Source of the DNA: Oceanirhabdus sp. W0125-5
Lineage (GTDB): Bacteria; Bacillota; Clostridia; Clostridiales; Clostridiaceae
Direction of reading: 5' to 3'
Assembly: GCF_027938815.1 (NCBI RefSeq)
Contig: NZ_CP115913.1
Coordinates: forward strand, 2,824,001 to 2,888,000
Length of the DNA stretch: 64,000 bases
The notes beneath the pieces are model-generated. The model was not told where the DNA came from. It saw only the letters and a list, made by a program, of their open reading frames with translations, and made no database searches. This document shows, piece by piece, positions 36,172 through 44,462 of this stretch. A program made the translations under genes and the position numbers. Positions within the stretch are counted from its first letter, which is position 1, and every line of letters starts with the position of its first letter.

Positions 36172-37311
36172 TTATGTTTTACTTCCTTGGTTTGTTTTGT
36201 GTCCAGTCTTAAGGAAACATATTAATAAAGTTAATATTGGAATTACGATTTGCAAGGGTAGATGAATATATTTAATTACAAAATCTAATCCAATATCCAA
36301 ATGGTGAAGATAGTTTTTTGCCATGATAAGTGCTAAGAATAACATTATAATTCCTATAAAAAACGAGACTATTTCTGTATTTTTAAGTTTTATTTTTTTG
36401 TATTCAAAATCCTTAATTGATATTATTTGAAGTATTCCCATGACTGAAACGTACATAAATAGACTAACTTTGAAAAAGCCTCCAATCATTAATAAAATCA
36501 CAAATAATACATCTAATCGTGTTAAAAACTCAACTAAGTCTATTCGTTGAACAACGTCAAAAAATGGACAAAGGGCATTAAGTGCTTGAGGAACGCCTAA
36601 TGTAATTATCAACAGGATAGTACTTAAGGACAAGATAATACCTTCAAAAATAATAGATAGTATAGCTACTTTTCGTACTTTTTCTGGTTTTGAAACATAA
36701 GGATAAATCATTGTAAATAATATTGTTTCACCATAAGGAAATGTTATAAGTGGCCATCCTTTTTTTATTATACTAATAATACCATCTTGTAATACAGGTC
36801 TAAGATTAGATGGATTTAAAACATTCTCCATCAAAAGTAAAAGTCCCCATACCAAAAAAGGTACAAAAATTATAATTATAAAGAAGAATTGTGCAGTACT
36901 AGCTATAGTTTTTAGTCCATTGTTTACGCTATATATTACTATTAAAGTAAATATAATTCCTGTATAAATCATTGGAGTTAGACTTAACTGAGTAATTTTT
37001 ATAATCTCTAAAAAATCTCTAATATTTCGTGACCCGATGTAGGTGAAATAAGAAATATATATAACACTTAATATACTTCCTAACACTTTGCCATATATTT
37101 TAGGTAGATAAGTTACTAACGTGTCTTTTGGATACTTATAAAATAAAGTAGTATAAATTAATTGAAGTATTATTCCCCCTAGGGAGTATATTAGCATAGC
37201 TATCCATGCATCTTGTTTGGCTTCAGCTCCTAAGTAAAAAAGAATTGCTGTACCATATGGGAGTAAAACCATTAAGATAAATAATTGATATAAGTTTAAT
37301 TTAGGTTTCAT
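36172..37311 (-). CDS. GerAB-family spore germination permease, orphan
   Basis: A 379-residue polytopic membrane protein of the endospore germination family within the amino acid-polyamine-organocation superfamily, with about ten TM segments. It starts PKLNLYQLFILMVLLPYGTAILFYLG, the expected GerAB opening, and has GWPLITFPYGETILFTMIYP mid-protein, typical of the family. Such proteins form the B subunit of germinant receptors with GerAA and GerAC, neither of which is near. ATG 37311 is chosen for the GAGG upstream; the in-frame ATG at 37350 has no ribosome site. Confidence 0.87.
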   Translation of the reverse strand: MKPKLNLYQLFILMVLLPYGTAILFYLGAEAKQDAWIAMLIYSLGGIILQLIYTTLFYKYPKDTLVTYLPKIYGKVLGSILSVIYISYFTYIGSRNIRDFLEIIKITQLSLTPMIYTGIIFTLIVIYSVNNGLKTIASTAQFFFIIIIFVPFLVWGLLLLMENVLNPSNLRPVLQDGIISIIKKGWPLITFPYGETILFTMIYPYVSKPEKVRKVAILSIIFEGIILSLSTILLIITLGVPQALNALCPFFDVVQRIDLVEFLTRLDVLFVILLMIGGFFKVSLFMYVSVMGILQIISIKDFEYKKIKLKNTEIVSFFIGIIMLFLALIMAKNYLHHLDIGLDFVIKYIHLPLQIVIPILTLLICFLKTGHKTNQGSKT

Positions 37312-37496
37312 GAATTTTAAGTCCTCATAATTTATGCATAATTTACACATTTATCTATTAATACATATTTTGTGCTTAAAACAGAGAAATATGAGTTTAA
37401 TTATATATATTCTCAAAATAAAGATTGTCACCATTGATTAGTACATATTAATGGTGACAATTCATATATCAACAAAGATTACGAAATTAAGCTATA

Positions 37497-38312
37497 TTAG
37501 AAAGCAGGAATTATTGCTCCTTTATATTTTTCCTCAATAAATTTCTTGATTTCATCGCTCTGTAAAGTTTCAGTAAGTTTTTTGATCATTTCATTATTCT
37601 TGTTTTTTTCAAGTACGGTAATAATATTAGCATAAGGTGATTCTTTTCCTTCAATTAATAGTGCATCCTCTGTAGGATTTAAATCGGCATCAAGGGCGTA
37701 ATTTGTATTTATTACGGCTAGAGCTACATCATTTAGAGTTCGTGGAAGCATAGCTGCTTCAATCTCAGTAAACTCTAAGTTATGTGGGTTCTCAGCGATG
37801 TCATTTTTATAATAGGATGACAAGTTTGTTGGATCCTTTAAAGTTATTATTCCATTATTATGTAGAAGAATTAGAGCTCTTCCATGGTTAGTTGGATCAT
37901 TTGGTAATGTTACGGCTGCTCCATCTGGAATATCTTTTATATCAGTTATATTTTTTGAGTAAACACCTAAAGGTTCAACATGAATGCTTCCTGCACTTAC
38001 CAGGTCATAGCCTTTATCTTTTGCAAAAGAATTCATATATGGTGTGTGTTGAAAGAAGTTTGCAAGAATTTCTTCATCATATAATGCCTCATTAGGTTTA
38101 ATATAATCATTGAACTCAATGATTTGTAATGTAATACCATCCTTCTCAAGGATAGGCTTAACATAGTTTAAAATTTCTGCATGAGGAACTGGTGTAGCAC
38201 CAATTTTTAAAACATTTTTTTCAGCTGTCTTTTTTGAAGCACCACATGAAGATAGAGTAAAAATTGAAAGTAAAGCAAATAAAGTAAATAGAATTTTAGT
38301 ATATTTTTTCAT
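37497..38312 (-). CDS. metQ: methionine ABC transporter substrate-binding lipoprotein MetQ
   Basis: NlpA-family methionine-binding lipoprotein, 271 residues, lipobox LSSC with Cys23. The mature part has KIGATPVPHAEIL near the start and GVYSKNITDIKDIPDGAAVTLPNDPTNHGRALILL, the family's ligand region. The gene lies 17 bases after metI on the minus strand. The leader-borne SAM riboswitch places it under methionine/SAM control. Confidence 0.95.
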   Translation of the reverse strand: MKKYTKILFTLFALLSIFTLSSCGASKKTAEKNVLKIGATPVPHAEILNYVKPILEKDGITLQIIEFNDYIKPNEALYDEEILANFFQHTPYMNSFAKDKGYDLVSAGSIHVEPLGVYSKNITDIKDIPDGAAVTLPNDPTNHGRALILLHNNGIITLKDPTNLSSYYKNDIAENPHNLEFTEIEAAMLPRTLNDVALAVINTNYALDADLNPTEDALLIEGKESPYANIITVLEKNKNNEMIKKLTETLQSDEIKKFIEEKYKGAIIPAF

Positions 38313-38329
38313 TTTAACATCTCCTTTGA

Positions 38330-38977
38330 TTATTTTTTATTATAATAATTAGATAATTTATTACCTAAAAATTGTATTAACATAACAAGGCATATAAGCA
38401 CTATTACTGAAGCAAATAATACATCATTTTGTGATCGCTGATAACCAAAGCGAATTGCAAGATCTCCAAGACCGCCACCTCCAATTATTCCAGCCATTGC
38501 AGAATAACCAATCTGAGCTATTACTGTTATGGTAGTTCCTAAAATCAATTGAGATAATGACTCAGGAAGCATGACTTTTAAAATAATAAGCTTAGGAGGA
38601 GTTCCCATTGCATGAGCAGCTTCAATTATTCCAGGAGATAACTCTTTTAATGAGGATTCAACGATTCTTGCAAAAAAAGGTATAGAAGCAAAAATAAGAG
38701 GAACAATAGCTGCATTAGTACCTATAGAAGTACCTACTATGAATCTTGTAAAAGGAGTAACAGCAATCATTAAAATAACAAAAGGTACTGAGCGACCTAT
38801 GTTTACTATCCATGATAAAATTGTATTTATAAATTTATTCGGCATTATGTTTCTTTCTTCAGTCACTACTAGTAGAATCCCTATTGGTAAGCCAAAAAGA
38901 ATAGTGAAGAGAATTGATAAACATACCATATAAAGGGTTTCTAGTGTTGATGGCAATAAAAGATCTAATAATCTCAT
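38330..38977 (-). CDS. metI: methionine ABC transporter permease MetI
   Basis: Five-TM permease of 215 residues. The coupling loop reads EAAHAMGTPPKLIILKVMLPESLSQLILG, and QIGYSAMAGIIGGGGLGDLAIRFGYQR near the end is diagnostic of MetI. Its start shares one base with the metN stop, so the three genes are coupled. Confidence 0.96.
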   Translation of the reverse strand: MRLLDLLLPSTLETLYMVCLSILFTILFGLPIGILLVVTEERNIMPNKFINTILSWIVNIGRSVPFVILMIAVTPFTRFIVGTSIGTNAAIVPLIFASIPFFARIVESSLKELSPGIIEAAHAMGTPPKLIILKVMLPESLSQLILGTTITVIAQIGYSAMAGIIGGGGLGDLAIRFGYQRSQNDVLFASVIVLICLVMLIQFLGNKLSNYYNKK

Positions 38978-39966
38978 TATTTAATTACCTCCGCTTCTAC
39001 TGATGATTCTTTTAAAAACTCCAATGTCTTATTTAAAATAAGATTGTTGTCTTCAATTTCTATAACTAGATTTCCTAGAACTATATCTCCAATACTATCA
39101 ATTTGTCCATTAATAATATTTACGTCAATATTCAACAAACGGCTTAATCTTGATATTATAGGAGCTTTTGCTGAGGAATGAGTATAGGTTAAATATATAA
39201 CTTTTCCATGGCAACTATCTATAATATCTTTCTTTTCATTAATTAATGAGTCTTTATGAATTTTCTTCTCATAATCTATAAAGAAATCAGAGCACCTTCC
39301 AGAATATAAACACTTTCCATCAATTAGATGAGTAACAGTATTACAGATTTCTTTTATAACATCCATTTCATGAGTAATAAGAATGATTGTAATGTTGAAT
39401 TTTTTATTAATACTCTTTAAAAGTTCAAGAATTTGTTTTGTTGTTTTTGGGTCCAGTGCTGATGTTGCCTCATCACATAAGAGAAATTCAGGATTATTTG
39501 CTAATGCTCTTGCTATAGCTACCCTTTGTTTCTGTCCACCACTTAGTTCAGCAGGATATGATGAAGCTTTGGTAGATAAGGAAACAAGAGCAAGGAGTTC
39601 CATAACTCTAGTGTGAATTTCTTCTTTAGGCACTTTTGATAATTCTAAAGGGAAAGCTATATTATCATATACAGTTCTTGTACTTAATAAATTAAAGTTT
39701 TGAAAAATCATACCTATATTTTGTCTGAAATTCCTAAGTTCTTTATCAGATAATGACATTATATTTGTACCATTGATTTCAATAGTACCCTTTGTAGGTG
39801 TTTCTAATCGGTTTATACAACGAAGAAGTGTTGATTTACCAGCGCCACTTTCGCCTATTATTCCGTGAATTTTCCCTTTTTCTAACTGCAGATTGATATT
39901 ATCTAAAGCTTTAAAGGTTTTGAACTTCTGATTAAATGTTTTTTCTAAATTATTTATTTTTATCAA
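38977..39966 (-). CDS. metN: methionine ABC transporter ATP-binding protein MetN
   Basis: ATPase with Walker A GESGAGKST, signature LSGGQKQR, Walker B EFLLCDEATSALDP and switch His in ITHEMDVIK. A C-terminal NIL domain (about 250-329) is present, the site where methionine inhibits transport in E. coli. I choose the TTG start at 39966, six bases after AAAGGAGAT; an ATG at 39984 lies upstream of that site. First gene after the SAM riboswitch. Confidence 0.95.
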   Translation of the reverse strand: MIKINNLEKTFNQKFKTFKALDNINLQLEKGKIHGIIGESGAGKSTLLRCINRLETPTKGTIEINGTNIMSLSDKELRNFRQNIGMIFQNFNLLSTRTVYDNIAFPLELSKVPKEEIHTRVMELLALVSLSTKASSYPAELSGGQKQRVAIARALANNPEFLLCDEATSALDPKTTKQILELLKSINKKFNITIILITHEMDVIKEICNTVTHLIDGKCLYSGRCSDFFIDYEKKIHKDSLINEKKDIIDSCHGKVIYLTYTHSSAKAPIISRLSRLLNIDVNIINGQIDSIGDIVLGNLVIEIEDNNLILNKTLEFLKESSVEAEVIK

Positions 39967-40082
39967 TACTGTATCTCCTTTCACTGGTATTATTATGTAT
40001 ATATAATTTAATAAGTTAATGAATTAACTTGTTAAAGGGTATAAGGTATAAAAATAATCTTAATCGTAAGGAAATTTTAAAA

Positions 40083-40250
40083 ATAAAAAACTTCCTTCGA
40101 TAAGAAGGAAGTAACATTTACAGATTAAGATTGTTATTTCTTCTCATCTACCGATACGAATATATCGCAGGATTTAGCACCTTACATAAGTAGGTTGCTG
40201 GGTTTCATAGGGCCAGTCCCTCCACCGCTCTTGATAAGAGTAGCACTTAT
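40083..40250 (-). promoter_or_regulatory. SAM-I riboswitch (S box) with terminator, controls metNIQ
   Basis: On the minus strand the leader reads CTCTTATCAAGAGCGGTGGA, then GGGACTGGCCC, ATGAAACCCAGCAACC and GGTGCTAAATCC, the S-box core. The terminator is the ACTTCCTTC/GAAGGAAGT hairpin with T run at 40083-40112. High SAM would end transcription before metN. Confidence 0.96.
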
Positions 40251-40272
40251 TAAATTTTAAAATATGTTTTTC

Positions 40273-40301
40273 ATTATACATATGATTCAATAGCTTGTCA
40301 A
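40273..40301 (-). promoter_or_regulatory. consensus sigma-A promoter of the metNIQ transcript
   Basis: On the minus strand TTGACA (40301-40296), 17-bp spacer, TATAAT (40278-40273), just upstream of the S box. Confidence 0.93.
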
Positions 40302-40481
40302 CATAAAAATATTTGTTTATAATTGTATTAAGAAAAATATTTAATCAACGAATTAAATATAGGGGTTTAATTTTTATCTTTTTTTATGTATATAAATGTA
40401 CTAGATATAGAAATACTGTAACTAGGGAGTAATCATTCAGGAATAGAATGAAAATTTAACAAAATTTGAGGAGGAATTAAA

Positions 40482-41195
40482 ATGATACCAACACCCCATA
40501 TTGAAGTAAAAGAAAAAGGAATTATAGCAAATACGGTTTTAATGCCAGGAGATCCTTTACGTGCTAAATTTATTGCCGATACATTTTTAGAAAATGTTGA
40601 AAGATTCAATACTGTACGTAATGTTTTCGGGTATACAGGTACATATAACGGAAGAAAAATATCAGTTATGGCAAGTGGAATGGGGATGCCAAGTATTGGA
40701 ATTTACTCATTTGAACTATTTAAGTTTTATGGAGTTGAAAATATAATTCGTATAGGTTCATGTGGAGCGTACACAGCTGATTTAAATTTATATGATGTAA
40801 TATTAGCTACAGAAGCTTGGAGTGAATCATCTTTCGCTAAAGTTCAAAGTGGATATGCCAAGGATGTCATAGCTGCATCTCCTGAGTTAAATAGTAAGTT
40901 AGAAAAATTCGCTAATGATTTAGGGATTGAAATTCATAAAAACAGAATTCACTCAAGTGATGTATTCTATCGTGAAAACTTTGAAGAGTACAAAGAAATA
41001 TTTGAAAAGCATGGATGTACAGCTGTTGAAATGGAGTCTTTCGCTCTTTTTCACAATGCAAATGTACTAGGTAAAAAGGCTGCGTGTCTATTAACTGTTT
41101 CAGATAGTTTAGTAACACATGAAGTAACAACTTCTGAAGAAAGACAAAATGCATTTACAAATATGATGAAAATAGCTTTAGAAATGGCAGAATAA
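40482..41195 (+). CDS. deoD: purine nucleoside phosphorylase DeoD-type
   Basis: Hexameric phosphorylase that splits purine (deoxy)nucleosides with phosphate, in salvage. Key blocks are MPGDPLRAKFIA (phosphate site), NVFGYTGTYNGR, SGMGMPSIGIYSFEL, IRIGSCGAY and the nucleoside site VEMESFALF with DSL(V)THE near the end. At 237 residues it is normal. AGGAGG precedes the ATG; I see no purine riboswitch in the 180 bases upstream. Confidence 0.96.
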   Translation: MIPTPHIEVKEKGIIANTVLMPGDPLRAKFIADTFLENVERFNTVRNVFGYTGTYNGRKISVMASGMGMPSIGIYSFELFKFYGVENIIRIGSCGAYTADLNLYDVILATEAWSESSFAKVQSGYAKDVIAASPELNSKLEKFANDLGIEIHKNRIHSSDVFYRENFEEYKEIFEKHGCTAVEMESFALFHNANVLGKKAACLLTVSDSLVTHEVTTSEERQNAFTNMMKIALEMAE

Positions 41196-41222
41196 AAATA
41201 TCTCCACTTTAAACTTGTTATT

Positions 41223-41247
41223 AAGCACGGTACTCCGTGCTTTTTTA
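41223..41247 (+). terminator. terminator after deoD
   Basis: AAGCACGG/CCGTGCTT with TACT loop, followed by six T. Confidence 0.93.
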
Positions 41248-41325
41248 ATATATTAAATATAAATTTGTCATTATTAACATATACTTTTTTAAGAAAAAAT
41301 TTATTGGGCAATATCAGGAGGGATT

Positions 41326-42075
41326 ATGGAAATTAAAGAAGGCATTCTTTTTAAAAGAGCAAGTATTGACCAAAAAAGATATTTTAAAAATATGAATTTG
41401 TTAAAAAGACGTCTTTGTTTTTTAGCGTATAAAGATGATAAAATCATTGGTACGATTGAATTTAGAATTCATAATAGGGTAAATGCAACCATAGAACATA
41501 TTAATATTTCATGGGAAAAGAGGGAATATCATTTGGAGCTTATGGAGGGATTTATTCAGGAATTTCTATGGTGGAATGAATATATAAATAAAATTTATAT
41601 TAAAACTTCAATCATGAAAAAAATCACTTTAGATGAACAGGATATATATATAGCTGGATTCAGAAAAGAAAAGTTATATATATATTCAAATCCAAATCCA
41701 AGTGAGATCTTTAAGATTAAGCTTGCTGAAGTGTGTCCTAGTCAATTAACAGTTGAGAAAAATAAATTGAATCAATTAAGTGAGTGGGTAAAATCTTCTG
41801 AAGATATTATCTGTACATTTATAAAAATTAATGGTAAATCAGTTTGTATAGATGGACATACTAGGCTTGTTTACTCGTTTTTAAATAATTTTAAATTTAT
41901 TTACGGAATATATAGTAAAGATTGTGATAATTCTGATCTTTATGAAGAAACATTAAGATGGTGTAAAGAAGATGGGATTCTTACAGTTGAAGACCTTTTA
42001 AGCAATATAGTAGATAAAGAAGAACATCATAAAAGATGGATTTCAAGATGCAGTAATTATTTGAATAGTGTATAA
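41326..42075 (+). CDS. putative GNAT-like plus ParB/sulfiredoxin-like two-domain protein
   Basis: A 249-residue protein I cannot name. Residues about 30-90 (LAYKDDKIIGTIEFRIHNRVNATIEHINISW) resemble strands of an acetyltransferase-like fold, though no clear acetyl-CoA loop is visible. Residues about 135-200 carry CPSQLTVEKNKLNQLSEWV...ING..VCIDGHTRLVYSFL, which matches the PSQL...DGHTR pattern of ParB-like nuclease/sulfiredoxin folds. AGGAGG precedes the ATG. Neighbours give no functional hint. Confidence 0.6.
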   Translation: MEIKEGILFKRASIDQKRYFKNMNLLKRRLCFLAYKDDKIIGTIEFRIHNRVNATIEHINISWEKREYHLELMEGFIQEFLWWNEYINKIYIKTSIMKKITLDEQDIYIAGFRKEKLYIYSNPNPSEIFKIKLAEVCPSQLTVEKNKLNQLSEWVKSSEDIICTFIKINGKSVCIDGHTRLVYSFLNNFKFIYGIYSKDCDNSDLYEETLRWCKEDGILTVEDLLSNIVDKEEHHKRWISRCSNYLNSV

Positions 42076-42177
42076 TATGGATATAAATCAAATTATTACT
42101 ACAAGATGCATTCTTAACATTTATCCCAATTGAACGATAAATTATTATGACATCAAATAATCAAAAGGAGTGATTAG

Positions 42178-42519
42178 ATGGAATTTGACAATAATGAACA
42201 ACCGTTAATTGTTGGTGGATTAAACTATGAAGAATCAACATTTGATAATATGAAATTTGTTGTTGAAGAATATGCTGAAGGAATAATATCTTTTCAAAGC
42301 AAGAAAAATGCAGAGAATTTTCTTGAGGATATTAAATGTTATATCACTGAAGATATTTTTAACACATATATGAAGATTAAAAAACCTTTTTTTTATGGAA
42401 TTCTTCAAACTGATAAATATGAAATATATCTTTATGCAGAGGATTTTGTACGAGAGATGTATGAGTACAAAGATTATGAGGACAAGTTATTATCTAGTTT
42501 AAAAAATGATATTGATTAA
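42178..42519 (+). CDS. hypothetical acidic protein, 113 residues
   Basis: Not recognised. It is acidic and soluble with no signal peptide (FDNMKFVVEEYAEGIISFQSKKNAENFLEDI). AAGGAG lies before the ATG. The signal peptidase gene begins 23 bases after its stop, so the two are probably co-transcribed. Confidence 0.7.
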   Translation: MEFDNNEQPLIVGGLNYEESTFDNMKFVVEEYAEGIISFQSKKNAENFLEDIKCYITEDIFNTYMKIKKPFFYGILQTDKYEIYLYAEDFVREMYEYKDYEDKLLSSLKNDID

Positions 42520-42542
42520 TATGTTTTTAGGAGGAGTATTTC

Positions 42543-43058
42543 ATGAAAAAATTTTTAAAGAAAAATTTAGATGTTATAATAATTTTTGCAGTGATATTTT
42601 CAATAAAATTCTTTGTAGTTGATTTTATTCCAGTTGAAGGTCAATCTATGTATCCTACATTGAATGAGAATGATGATAGTGACAGAGTAATTCTTAATAG
42701 ACTTCCTCATTATACAGAAAAGTATAATAGAGGTGATATTGTAATAATTAAAAAGAAGATTCCACAGGGAGATAGTATAATCAAGAGAATAATTGGTATT
42801 GAAGGGGATAAAGTTGAGATAAAAGAAGGGTTTGTTTATCTTAATGATGAAAAACTTAATGAAGAATACATAAATGAACAAGGTGTTACTAAACCAGATA
42901 GGGTATATATTGTGCCAGAAGGGCATGTATTTGTACTTGGAGATAATAGAATGCATAGCTCAGATAGTAGACTATACGGTTTTTTCAGTTATGATAGTAT
43001 ATTAGGGGAAGCAGTATTTAGAGTTAATATATTCAAATTTGAAGCAAATTCATTTTAA
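42543..43058 (+). CDS. lepB: signal peptidase I
   Basis: Removes signal peptides from exported proteins at the outer membrane face. The 171-residue protein has one N-terminal TM segment (about 10-27), the nucleophile Ser35 in VEGQSMYPTL, the general-base Lys81 in DSIIKRIIGIEGD and the C-terminal box VLGDNRMHSSDSR. Gram-positive SipS-type length. AGGAGG precedes the ATG. Confidence 0.95.
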   Translation: MKKFLKKNLDVIIIFAVIFSIKFFVVDFIPVEGQSMYPTLNENDDSDRVILNRLPHYTEKYNRGDIVIIKKKIPQGDSIIKRIIGIEGDKVEIKEGFVYLNDEKLNEEYINEQGVTKPDRVYIVPEGHVFVLGDNRMHSSDSRLYGFFSYDSILGEAVFRVNIFKFEANSF

Positions 43059-43082
43059 AAACAAAATGTATAAAACATTTTA

Positions 43083-43123
43083 AAGTCTATAATTCCACTT
43101 AGGGGGGGAGTTATAGGCTTTTT
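43083..43123 (+). terminator. terminator after lepB
   Basis: AAGTCTATAATTCC/GGAGTTATAGGCTT stem with a G-rich loop and a T run. Confidence 0.88.
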
Positions 43124-43223
43124 ATCTTTATTTATTATGTGAATATAAAAGTATAAATTCATACATATCAATTATGGGATTAGGCAAAATATAGTTATAT
43201 ATATGATGGATGAGGTAAAAAGA

Positions 43224-44057
43224 ATGATAAGATGGATTAGAGATGCTAGAAGAAAGTTAGCTAAAATTCCTATAAGAGTTGTGTTAAGTATGTATATTTT
43301 AGTTATAGTTGTTTTTGCAATAATATATACTAATATCCCTAGTGGGTTCTATCATGAAACTATTAGACTTGAGATTGCATATGATCGTGAGGCTGAAGAG
43401 TTTTCAAAGAAGATTTTAAAAGCAATGAAAAACAATTTTATAGAGGTATATAAGACAGAACAATTGTGTTTTGATGATATAGAGATTGATATTTCTACAA
43501 TGGATGCAGGTAAAAGTTATGTGCATAGTGAAAGGGTAATAGTACCAATAAATCTTATTGTAGAAGTTAAAAACAAAGAAAGTGAAACAATAAATGAGCT
43601 AGATGACTGTGATAAAATGAAGAAAAATGAGAAGATAATTTATAAAGACTTTTTTGATATTTCTCTAAGCACAAATGCTTTAAAAATAAATGATAATTTT
43701 TTCGTACCTTTAGTTGTTACCAGTAATGTTTTTGTTCAATGCGATAATATTGATGTTGAAAAAATAAATTATAATCAATTATTTAAACATGAGGGATTCT
43801 TGTCACCTGTTATTAAAATTGATCAAGACATAGAGAATGAGATTCAAGACTTTCTCCTTGCTAGCAAAGGGTTTTCAAATGATATAAATAATCATTTTCT
43901 TAGTATGCTGTATTTGAGTGCAGTAACTATAACAACTATTGGATATGGAGATATTGTACCTATTACATTAATAACTAGAATGTTAATAACAATTGAAGCA
44001 TTGGTAGGAATGACACTTATGGGTATTTTCTTAAATAATATTACTTATAGAGAATGA
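43224..44057 (+). CDS. two-TM potassium-channel-like protein with large extracytoplasmic domain
   Basis: A 277-residue pore protein. TM1 lies at about 17-36, then about 175 hydrophilic residues outside the cell, then pore helix and filter TTIGYGD (TIGYG at 238-242) and TM2 at about 250-271. The filter predicts K+ selectivity. Simple bacterial KcsA-type channels have only a short turret between TM1 and pore, so this inserted domain is unusual; I do not recognise its fold. There is no cytosolic RCK domain. ATG 43224 is chosen for GATGAGG eight bases upstream; ATG 43203 lacks a site. A repeat element separates it from its terminator. Confidence 0.8.
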   Translation: MIRWIRDARRKLAKIPIRVVLSMYILVIVVFAIIYTNIPSGFYHETIRLEIAYDREAEEFSKKILKAMKNNFIEVYKTEQLCFDDIEIDISTMDAGKSYVHSERVIVPINLIVEVKNKESETINELDDCDKMKKNEKIIYKDFFDISLSTNALKINDNFFVPLVVTSNVFVQCDNIDVEKINYNQLFKHEGFLSPVIKIDQDIENEIQDFLLASKGFSNDINNHFLSMLYLSAVTITTIGYGDIVPITLITRMLITIEALVGMTLMGIFLNNITYRE

Positions 44058-44081
44058 TAAAGGGATAGAACCATAAAAATA

Positions 44082-44331
44082 AATGTATAATTGATAATGG
44101 AGAATGTATAATGGTGGATGTTTCTGCCAGCAGTCAGAAACTAAATTTTATTGTTCTAAAGATCACTAAGTTTTCACTCATTTTATCTAGAGATAAAATA
44201 TTGTATTTTAAATACAAGGTTTCATCTAGGATGAAACGAGTAAAATTTCTTTGTACAAGTAACAATAAGGTAAAAATTTCTCGGAGAGAAATATCAATCA
44301 TTATCCATTTTACATTATACATTATCAATTA
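44082..44331 (+). repeat. heptad-arm multi-hairpin element, copy 4 (reverse orientation)
   Basis: Left arm ATGTATA, ATTGATA, ATGGAGA, ATGTATA; right arm complement ATTGATA, ATGTATA, ATGTAAA, ATGGATA. Internal hairpins in order are F (44120-44141), decayed E (44151-44164), D ATTTTATCTAGAGATAAAAT (44180-44199), central TTGTATTTTAAATACAA (44201-44217), C GTTTCATCTAGGATGAAAC (44219-44237), decayed B and A TTTCTCGGAGAGAAA (44277-44291). The most complete copy; the short open frames inside it are not genes. Confidence 0.9.
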
Positions 44332-44339
44332 TGGTTTCT

Positions 44340-44372
44340 AAAGCAGTCTATCATGGACTGCTTTATTATTTC
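44340..44372 (+). terminator. terminator after channel gene and repeat copy 4
   Basis: AAAGCAGTC/GACTGCTTT hairpin followed by ATTATTT. Confidence 0.8.
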
Positions 44373-44374
44373 GC

Positions 44375-44403
44375 TTTACCTTTTAACTTTAATGTTGTAT
44401 AAT
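44375..44403 (+). promoter_or_regulatory. promoter of the second MATE gene
   Basis: TTTACC (44375-44380), 17-bp spacer, TATAAT (44398-44403). Confidence 0.65.
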
Positions 44404-44462
44404 ATGCTAAGTGTAATTCGAAACACGAAACATTTTTCGTAAGAAAAATGAGGAGGATGAAC

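Noticed and set aside
40310-40481. Purine riboswitch before deoD
   Set aside because: No conserved three-way junction motifs are visible on the plus strand; the structured leader in this gap belongs to metN on the other strand.
44111-44341. Short open frames on both strands inside repeat copy 4, and a similar minus-strand frame in copy 2 (20162-20353)
   Set aside because: The frames are made of palindromic hairpin and arm sequence, have no ribosome sites, and their partial similarity to each other follows from the shared DNA repeat.
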